NCBI GenBank assembly: GCA_020058145.1
Contig: JAGVEP010000437.1
Span: 1-11,498 of the forward strand
DNA length: 11,498 nucleotides
From: Phycisphaerae bacterium
Lineage (GTDB): Bacteria > Planctomycetota > Phycisphaerae > UBA1845 > Fen-1342
Direction: 5' to 3'
Position 1 is the first letter of the stretch; every line of letters begins with the position of its first letter. Made by a program: the position numbers and the translations under genes. Positions 5,778 through 11,498 of this stretch are shown here, one piece after another. The notes below the pieces were generated by a model. The model made no database searches and had not been told where the DNA came from. It was given only the letters and a program-made list of their open reading frames with translations.

Positions 5778-7931
5778 ATGACCAGCTACGGGTGCCGTAT
5801 CGTTCTGGTGGCCGCGCTGGCCGGCGCTGCCGCCGCCGCGCGCGGACAAGCTCCGCCGCAAAACGCCCGCTGCCTGAACTGCCACGGGAACGAGGCGTTT
5901 GAGCAGAAGTCGGCGGCGGAGCGGGCGACGATGGTCCGGCCCCTGCCGGGCGTGTCGCCGCGCGCAGACGCTGCGGCCCTGTACATCAGTCGGCAGATCT
6001 TTGATTTTTCGGTACACGGACAGACGGCCTGCACGGCTTGTCATCCCGACTGCGACACGCTGCCACATGCGATGCGCGTCGCGCCCGCGAGCTGCGGCGC
6101 TTGCCACGAGCAACAACAAAGCCAATACGATGGCAGCGTCCACGGGCAAGCCGTCGCCGGCGGCGCTGGCGCGGCGGCGCGCTGCCGGGACTGCCACGGA
6201 TCCCACGACATCCTTTCCGCGCGCAACCCCCAGGCCCGCACCTACAAGCTGCAACTGCCCTTCACCTGCGCCCGGTGCCACGCGAACCCGCGCATGATGG
6301 AGGCGGGCAACGTGCGCCGGCCCCACGCCGCCGAGCAGTACATCGACAGCATGCACGGCCGCGGGCTGACCAAGGAAGGGCTCATCGTCGCGCCTTCCTG
6401 CAACGACTGCCACGGGGTTCACGACATCTGGCCGGACAGCGACCCGCGCTCGACCATCCACAAGGACAACGTGCCGCAGACCTGCGGAAAGTGCCATATC
6501 GGCGTGGAGCAGGTCTATCGGCAGAGCGTACACGGAAAACTGCTGGCGGCGGGCGATCCCCGCGGCCCGGTCTGTGCCACCTGCCACACGGCCCACGAGA
6601 TTACCACACCCGGGCAGGCCGCGTTCAAGCTGCTCAGTGACGAACGCTGCGGGCAGTGTCACGCCGACCGGTTGGAACGCTACCGGGAGACGTTTCACGG
6701 CAAGGCGATGGCGCTCGGGCAGCCCGGTGTCGCGGCCTGCTACGACTGCCACGGCCACCACGACATCGTGCCCACGAGTAACCCGGCGAGTCACCTGTCG
6801 GCCCAAAACAAGCTGGACACCTGCCGACGCTGCCATGCCAAAGCCACCGCCGGCTTCACCGAGTACATCGCGCACGCCGACCACACCGACCGCCAGCTTT
6901 ACCCGGTGCTCTACTGGGTTTTCATTACCATGACCACGATCGTGCTCAGCACGTTTATCTTCTTCGGCGTGCACACCGCGCTGTGGTTTGCCCGCTCGAC
7001 GGTGCTGTACCTCCGCGATCCGGCGGCCTTCCGCCACGCCAAGACGCAAGCCCTCAAGGACGACGAGATCTTCGTGCGGTTCCGACCCTTCGAGCGTTTC
7101 CTGCACTCTTTGGTGGTGGTGAGCTTCCTGCTCCTCGTGGCCACGGGCATGCCGCTGAAATTCTACTACACCGGGTGGGCCAAGTGGATGATCCACTGGA
7201 TGGGCGGCTTGCAGGTGGCCGGGGCGCTGCACCGCATCGGAGCCCTGATCACATTCCTGTACTTTGGACTGCACCTGGCGAGCCTGGCGCGGAGCTTCCT
7301 GCGCCACCGCCGCGAGTTCCGCGATCCCCGGACCGGCCGCTACAGCCTACGGCAGTACCTGCGGGTGGCGTTCGGACCGGAAATGCCCCTGCCCAACCTC
7401 GACGACGTCCGCGACTGGTGGGCGCACCAGAAGTGGTTCTTTGGACGCGGCCCGCGGCCCCAGTTCGATCGCTGGACCTATTGGGAAAAGTTCGACTACT
7501 TCGCGGTTTTCTGGGGCGTAGCCATCATTGGGGTCAGCGGACTGATCCTGTGGTTCCCCGAGCAGATCACGCGTGTGCTGCCCGGCTGGATGATCAACGT
7601 GGCGCTCATCATTCACAGCGACGAGGCGCTGCTGGCCGCGGGCTTCATCTTCACGTTCCACTTCTTCAACGTGCACTTTCGGCTGGAGAAGTTTCCGATG
7701 GACCCGGTCATTTTCTCCGGCCGCATGACCCGCACGGAGATGATGGACGAACGGCAACGGTGGTACGAGCGTCTGGCGGCGACGGGCCAGCTTGAGAAGG
7801 TCCGCCTGCGTGACGAGTGGTCGCAGTGGAAGCGCGTCATGCACCCGCTGGGCTTCCTGGCGTTCGGGCTCGGGACGATCCTGCTCATCCTGATCTTCTA
7901 CGCCATGGCGTCGCGCTTGCTAGGACACTGA
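5778..7931 (+). CDS. CbcL-like fusion: periplasmic multihaem cytochrome c (11 sites) with six-helix cytochrome-b-like membrane domain
   Basis: 717 residues from the ATG at 5778, chosen because TAGGAG lies 5 nt upstream and a signal peptide starts at once (about 1-23). Eleven CXXCH sites lie between 32 and 353, several as CHGxHDI units alternating with S-V-H-G or F-H-G motifs (80, 122, 193, 251, 307) that may supply distal haem ligands. After residue 370 there are about six membrane segments (375-404, 439-461, 478-500, 573-595, 605-630, 688-712). His443, His485, His499, His613, His628 and His633 are candidate b-haem ligands, in the style of FdnI/HydC/cytochrome b561 subunits. Multihaem c plus b-type membrane domain is the plan of Geobacter CbcL, an inner-membrane quinol oxidoreductase used in extracellular respiration. 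The likely reaction is quinol oxidation with electron delivery to the periplasmic multihaem proteins encoded upstream (inference). Orthology with CbcL is not claimed; the haem number here is higher than the nine reported for CbcL. Confidence 0.88.
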   Translation: MTSYGCRIVLVAALAGAAAAARGQAPPQNARCLNCHGNEAFEQKSAAERATMVRPLPGVSPRADAAALYISRQIFDFSVHGQTACTACHPDCDTLPHAMRVAPASCGACHEQQQSQYDGSVHGQAVAGGAGAAARCRDCHGSHDILSARNPQARTYKLQLPFTCARCHANPRMMEAGNVRRPHAAEQYIDSMHGRGLTKEGLIVAPSCNDCHGVHDIWPDSDPRSTIHKDNVPQTCGKCHIGVEQVYRQSVHGKLLAAGDPRGPVCATCHTAHEITTPGQAAFKLLSDERCGQCHADRLERYRETFHGKAMALGQPGVAACYDCHGHHDIVPTSNPASHLSAQNKLDTCRRCHAKATAGFTEYIAHADHTDRQLYPVLYWVFITMTTIVLSTFIFFGVHTALWFARSTVLYLRDPAAFRHAKTQALKDDEIFVRFRPFERFLHSLVVVSFLLLVATGMPLKFYYTGWAKWMIHWMGGLQVAGALHRIGALITFLYFGLHLASLARSFLRHRREFRDPRTGRYSLRQYLRVAFGPEMPLPNLDDVRDWWAHQKWFFGRGPRPQFDRWTYWEKFDYFAVFWGVAIIGVSGLILWFPEQITRVLPGWMINVALIIHSDEALLAAGFIFTFHFFNVHFRLEKFPMDPVIFSGRMTRTEMMDERQRWYERLAATGQLEKVRLRDEWSQWKRVMHPLGFLAFGLGTILLILIFYAMASRLLGH

Positions 7932-7950
7932 GCGGGATCGGGGAGCATCT

Positions 7951-8020
7951 GTGGCACCGGCATCTTGCCGGTGGGGCGAAGCGTCAAGAACGGGTCGCAC
8001 CGGCGAGACGCCGATGCTAC
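7951..8020. repeat. Nested 70-bp palindromic intergenic repeat between convergent genes
   Basis: The left half contains CACCGGCA-TCT-TGCCGGTG (7955-7973), a perfect 8-bp stem. The right half contains CACCGGCG-AGA-CGCCGATG (7998-8016), the same stem with one mismatch. The outer ends also pair: GTGGCACCGGC at 7951 against GCCGATGCTAC at 8010-8020, with two mismatches. Two hairpins inside a larger dyad suggest a mobile REP/MITE-like element, and similar GTGGCACCGGC-type repeats are, from memory, common between genes in planctomycete genomes. It starts 20 nt after the gene 5 stop and supplies the TAG stop (8017-8019) of the kinase. It could also end transcription from both sides, though no T-run is present. 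Confidence 0.75.
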
Positions 8021-11000
8021 CCGGTCGCCCCGCGTGCGCCCGCCGTCGCCACAGTCCGCTGATCCAGTTGTTCACGGATCGCCTGCACGAGTTTCCGGCG
8101 GTCGACCGGTTTGGCGACATAGTCATCACATCCGGCTGCGAGGCACTTCTCGCGGTCACTGGCCATGGCGTGGGCGGTGAGCGCGACGATCGACCCTTGA
8201 TAGCCGCGCGCCCGCAGCAGAGCACTGGCCTCGTAGCCGTCCATGACCGGCATCTGCATGTCCATCAGCACCACGCCGAACGACTGGTGCTCTGCACAGG
8301 CGGCCAGGGCCGCCGCGACGGCGCGCTGGCCGTTCTCGACGACGGTGACTTCAGCCCCGGCCTTCCTCAGCAAGTAAGCGATGAGGCGCTGGTTGTCCGG
8401 CCCATCCTCGGCCAACAGGATTCGGCAGGCGAGCCTGGTCTCATCGGACGGCTCTGCCGGGGAAGGAGTTGGTTTTATGGCGAGAGCCTCGGCCGGACTA
8501 TCCAGCAGCGGAACGCCATCCAGCGATCCCGCGGCAATCATTACGGTAAACGTCGTGCCAACCCCGGGCTCGCTGACGACTGTGACCGTGCCGCCGAGCG
8601 TTTCAGCCAGGCGCTTACTGATCGTCAGGCCCAGCCCGGTTCCGCCGAACTTGCGCGTCGTGGAGCTGTCGCCCTGCACGAAGGGCCGGAAGAGACTACC
8701 GACCTGGTCCGCGGTCATGCCGATGCCGGTATCGATGACATCGAAGTGGAGGAACGCGCCGGAATCTGCCGGAGCCGCGGCGTCGGGACCGCCGCTTGTG
8801 ACGGGGCCTGTGACCAGTCGCGTTACGAGGCGCACGCTGCCGCGGTCGGTGAATTTGATGGCGTTGCCGAGCAGGTTGACCAAGACCTGCTTGAGACGCG
8901 TGGGATCGCTCTCGATCGTCTCCGGGATTGGACCCGCGAACTCGACCCGCAGCGGGAGCTTCTTCGCATCCGCCCGCACCTGCATCAGGGATTGCGCGTC
9001 CGCCACCAGTTGCGCCGGCGAACAGCGCACGCGCTCCACCTCCAGCTTGCCGGCCTCGATCTTGGAAATGTCCAGGATATCGTTGATCACTTGCAGCAGG
9101 TGCTGGCCATTGCGTTGGATGGTGCGGATCGTGCTGATCCGGCGCTCGGGAGCCTGCTGGATATCGCCGTCGTCCAGCAGCAGATCGGCGTATCCCAGGA
9201 TGGCCGTCATCGGCGTGCGAACCTCGTGACTCATGTTGGCCAGGAATTCACTCTTGGCCAGGCTGGCCGCCTCGGCACGCACGGCCAGTTCGCTGGTACG
9301 TGCCATGGCCTGTTCCAGTTGCTGGTTGCTCTCGTCCAGTTCGCGCGCGTGCCGCTCCGCCACATCGCGTGCCGTGACCAGGTCGGTCACGTCGATGAAG
9401 GACTCGACGCCGCCGGTAACGTGCCCTTCTGCGTCGCGCAGGACCGTGGCATTCTTGAGGATTGTCAGCCGAGGGCCGTCTTTCCTCTGCACGGTGCATT
9501 GTTTGCGGAAGATCGGGGCGGTACGGTGCGGATCAAACAGGCCACAACCGGTGCGGCAGGGCTCGCCTTCCAGGACACTGCAAGGTTGTCCGATCAGGGC
9601 CTCGGCCGCGTACCCGGTGGTGTCGCAAAAGGCTTGATTGACGCTGGTGATGCGCAGCTCCAGGTCGACGGTAAACACCGCCGTGGCCGCCGTGTCCAGG
9701 AGCACCTGCTGCAGTTGATGCGCCGCGCGCAGCTCCTTCTCTGCGTCTCGGCGTTGCAGGATCCGCCACATGCCCTGCATGAGTAACGTAAGCTGGTGGA
9801 CGTCTGCGTCGTCGTAGGCCTCATTCTTGTTCCCAACTCCTGCGACCGCCACGATGTGGTCCCCGTCAAATACAGGGATGTTCATATGCCGCAGCACGTG
9901 GACATGCCCGTGCGGGCACCCTTTCTTGAGCGGATTGGGCGCCGCGTAATCGTTGGTAATGACCGCCTTCCGCTGGCGGATGACCTCGCCCCAGAGACCG
10001 GTGGTCTCAACGGGGTAGACCATCGGCTTGTCAGCCATGCGGCATTGCGCCAGCGCGTCTCTTGACCAGGCGTGCATCGTCAGAACCGTTTCGTCTTCGT
10101 TCACGAAGGCCAGATAACCCATCCCGCTGCTGGTGAGCTGAACCGCTGCGTCCAGGGCGAAGTCCGTGATTTCCTGGAGCGCGGCGCCCGTCATGCGGCT
10201 CAGCTCGACCAGAACCGTGAGGCGCTTTTCGTCGAGACGCAGCCGTTGCTCCGCTCGTTTGCGCTCCGCGTTCAAGAGGGTCATCGCGACCTGGTCGGCG
10301 AGCTGGCACGCAAAGGCAATCTCATCCGCTTCCCAGTGGTGCGGACGGGCCACGTGCTCGAAACAGAGGGTGCCGAGGTTTTTTCCGGATGAGCGGATGA
10401 CCGCGTCCAGCATCGAGGTGATCTTCAGCGGCTTGAGGTAGCCCTCCACGTAGCCGGCGGTCCGCGGATCGGTGAGTGGATCATCTGCAGCGACGTACTT
10501 GGCCGTCTTGAGCGCATCGAACTCGTTCTGATACTCTTGCTCCACAAGCGCTGCGCCCGCGCTATGCCGGTCCGGCGTCGCTTCGTACACATCGACACAG
10601 CACAACCGGGTCTCGGTCTCGTCGAACAGCCACACGCCAACCCGCTCGATGCCCAGGGCCCGGGCTGCCAGCTCGGTGAGTTCCCGAGCCAATTGCGCCG
10701 TTTCCCCTGCCACCTTGGCCGGCGAGACGGCCACGGCGGCCACAACTTCCTGCTCGCGTCGAGTCCGGTCCACGGCCGCACACACCGCCGCGTGTTGCCG
10801 CGCCTCGCGCCGGCGCAAGCGATAGCAGCCGCAGCCGATCAATCCGCTCAGGGCGATCGCGGGGAGCATCCCGGTCAGGGCGGCCGTCTGCATGCGGTGC
10901 AAGTCGTGCAAATATTGGTCCGCCGTAATGTCGATCCCGACCACACCGACTTGCGCGCCTGCGGAATCGTAGAACGGCACAAACCCACTAATGAAAGTAC

Positions 11001-11475
11001 CCCATTTGTCCGTGTAGGGCTCGGGCGTGGTCAAGGCGCGGCTTTCGCGGAGGGCGGTAAGCATGTACGAATCCGGGGTCTCGTAGAGTTCCAGCAGGCC
11101 CGATTGGTCAATCACGCCATCACCGTCGCCATCGCTGGGTAACGCCGAATCGACTCCGAAATAGACCTGGTCATCTCGGAGGAGCGCCGTGTACAAGTAC
11201 TTCACGCCGGGTGTGGCTTGCAGGAATTTACGCAGCGGCACGAGAATGCGGTTGTAGGGCTCCGTGTCGTATTGCTCCGGGGAGTTGAGCGTACGGTGCA
11301 GATCCCCGTCCACCAGGCTGGCAGCCGCGTGAGCTAACCGCAGGAGGTCGGCATGCACTTCAGTTTGTTGGGTGGCGACGGCGCGGTGGAACACGAAACC
11401 TGTCCCAGCCACCACCACGAGCAGCAGTGCCGCGACGAGCAGCAGCGCGTCACGCAGCGGGCGAATGACTCGCAC
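8017..11475 (-). CDS. Hybrid sensor histidine kinase: Cache, GAF, GAF, PAS, HisKA, HATPase, REC
   Basis: 1152 residues from a GTG start; no clear ribosome site precedes it and the frame stays open to the right edge, so the start is provisional. TM1 is at 10-29, a periplasmic Cache-like domain at about 35-195 (VKYLYTALL, KWGTFISGF, VGVVGIDI) with an acidic DGDGDGVID loop at 115-123, and TM2 at 198-217. GAF domains lie at about 255-402 and 425-572; the second has the GVGNK signature. A PAS domain (590-700) holds Cys632, Cys640 and Cys644. A short coiled coil leads to HisKA with SHEVRTP (phospho-His750). The HATPase shows N871, DTGIGM (915-920) and GGTGLGL (944-950). The receiver domain (1018-1137) has Glu1023/Asp1024, phospho-acceptor Asp1072, Thr1100 and Lys1122. 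All catalytic residues are present, so it should autophosphorylate and relay to its own receiver. The signal and downstream partner are unknown; no HPt domain or separate response regulator is visible. It is convergent with the cytochrome operon, and its TAG stop falls in the palindromic repeat. Confidence 0.93.
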   Translation of the reverse strand: MRVIRPLRDALLLVAALLLVVVAGTGFVFHRAVATQQTEVHADLLRLAHAAASLVDGDLHRTLNSPEQYDTEPYNRILVPLRKFLQATPGVKYLYTALLRDDQVYFGVDSALPSDGDGDGVIDQSGLLELYETPDSYMLTALRESRALTTPEPYTDKWGTFISGFVPFYDSAGAQVGVVGIDITADQYLHDLHRMQTAALTGMLPAIALSGLIGCGCYRLRRREARQHAAVCAAVDRTRREQEVVAAVAVSPAKVAGETAQLARELTELAARALGIERVGVWLFDETETRLCCVDVYEATPDRHSAGAALVEQEYQNEFDALKTAKYVAADDPLTDPRTAGYVEGYLKPLKITSMLDAVIRSSGKNLGTLCFEHVARPHHWEADEIAFACQLADQVAMTLLNAERKRAEQRLRLDEKRLTVLVELSRMTGAALQEITDFALDAAVQLTSSGMGYLAFVNEDETVLTMHAWSRDALAQCRMADKPMVYPVETTGLWGEVIRQRKAVITNDYAAPNPLKKGCPHGHVHVLRHMNIPVFDGDHIVAVAGVGNKNEAYDDADVHQLTLLMQGMWRILQRRDAEKELRAAHQLQQVLLDTAATAVFTVDLELRITSVNQAFCDTTGYAAEALIGQPCSVLEGEPCRTGCGLFDPHRTAPIFRKQCTVQRKDGPRLTILKNATVLRDAEGHVTGGVESFIDVTDLVTARDVAERHARELDESNQQLEQAMARTSELAVRAEAASLAKSEFLANMSHEVRTPMTAILGYADLLLDDGDIQQAPERRISTIRTIQRNGQHLLQVINDILDISKIEAGKLEVERVRCSPAQLVADAQSLMQVRADAKKLPLRVEFAGPIPETIESDPTRLKQVLVNLLGNAIKFTDRGSVRLVTRLVTGPVTSGGPDAAAPADSGAFLHFDVIDTGIGMTADQVGSLFRPFVQGDSSTTRKFGGTGLGLTISKRLAETLGGTVTVVSEPGVGTTFTVMIAAGSLDGVPLLDSPAEALAIKPTPSPAEPSDETRLACRILLAEDGPDNQRLIAYLLRKAGAEVTVVENGQRAVAAALAACAEHQSFGVVLMDMQMPVMDGYEASALLRARGYQGSIVALTAHAMASDREKCLAAGCDDYVAKPVDRRKLVQAIREQLDQRTVATAGARGATG

Positions 11476-11498
11476 CCGCGCCGCGTCGGGGGTGACCG

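Noticed and set aside
5766..7307. 513-codon minus-strand open frame opposite the CbcL-like gene
   Set aside because: Arg/Val/Ala-rich without a domain or ribosome site. The plus strand has a clear haem-plus-membrane protein here.
7951..8020. Canonical bidirectional intrinsic terminator
   Set aside because: Stable stems are present, but no T-run follows on either strand. It is reported as a repeat that may also affect termination.
7951..9786. 611-codon plus-strand open frame opposite the kinase
   Set aside because: The minus strand encodes intact HisKA, HATPase and REC motifs over the same bases. The plus-strand product has no recognisable domain and begins inside the palindromic repeat.
1..11498. 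CRISPR array, tRNA, rRNA or transposase
   Set aside because: No spaced direct repeats, RNA-gene signatures or transposase motifs were seen on either strand by eye. The repeated CxxCH coding pattern explains the short recurring TGCCA-type words.

Overview
The window is GC-rich DNA, roughly two-thirds G+C by eye, with almost every third codon position G or C. It carries a five-gene plus-strand run of electron-transfer genes (1-7931), facing one large minus-strand gene for a hybrid sensor histidine kinase (8017-11475). Dispersed palindromes with short GC-rich arms in the two gene gaps, very large multihaem cytochromes and long multi-sensor kinases suggest a planctomycete or a similar environmental GC-rich bacterium. 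That placement is inference; there is no rRNA or marker gene here.

Layout: (1) 2-1624, 5'-truncated NapC/NirT-type membrane cytochrome with 12 candidate c-haem sites. (2) 1641-3155, 15-site multihaem lipoprotein. (3) 3152-4600, 15-site secreted paralogue of gene 2. (4) 4597-5631, exported protein with a thioredoxin-like fold that lacks its active-site cysteines, plus C-terminal TPRs. (5) 5778-7931, exported 11-site multihaem domain fused to a six-helix cytochrome-b-like membrane domain, an architecture like Geobacter CbcL. (6) 8017-11475, minus strand, Cache-GAF-GAF-PAS-HisKA-HATPase-REC kinase. Genes 2/3 and 3/4 share ATGA stop-start overlaps and genes 1/2 are 16 nt apart, so 1-4 look like one translationally coupled operon. 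Gene 5 follows after a 146-nt gap holding two hairpins.

How it may work together (inference): the cytochrome-b-like domain of gene 5 and/or the NapC-like domain of gene 1 would take electrons from the quinol pool. The 15-haem proteins of genes 2 and 3, one probably lipid-anchored and one soluble, would carry them through the periplasm, and gene 4 may help assembly or protein contacts. In total 53 candidate c-haem sites (48 CXXCH, three CX4CH, two CX3CH) lie in four proteins. This fits anaerobic respiration on an extracellular or poorly soluble acceptor, but no terminal reductase, porin or outer-membrane conduit is visible, so the acceptor is unknown. The neighbouring kinase could sense redox or ligand state for this system, but that rests on adjacency alone.

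No tRNA, rRNA, CRISPR array, transposase or attachment site was seen. No gene-free stretch exceeds 300 bases; the two gaps (5632-5777 and 7932-8016) are both occupied by palindromic repeats.
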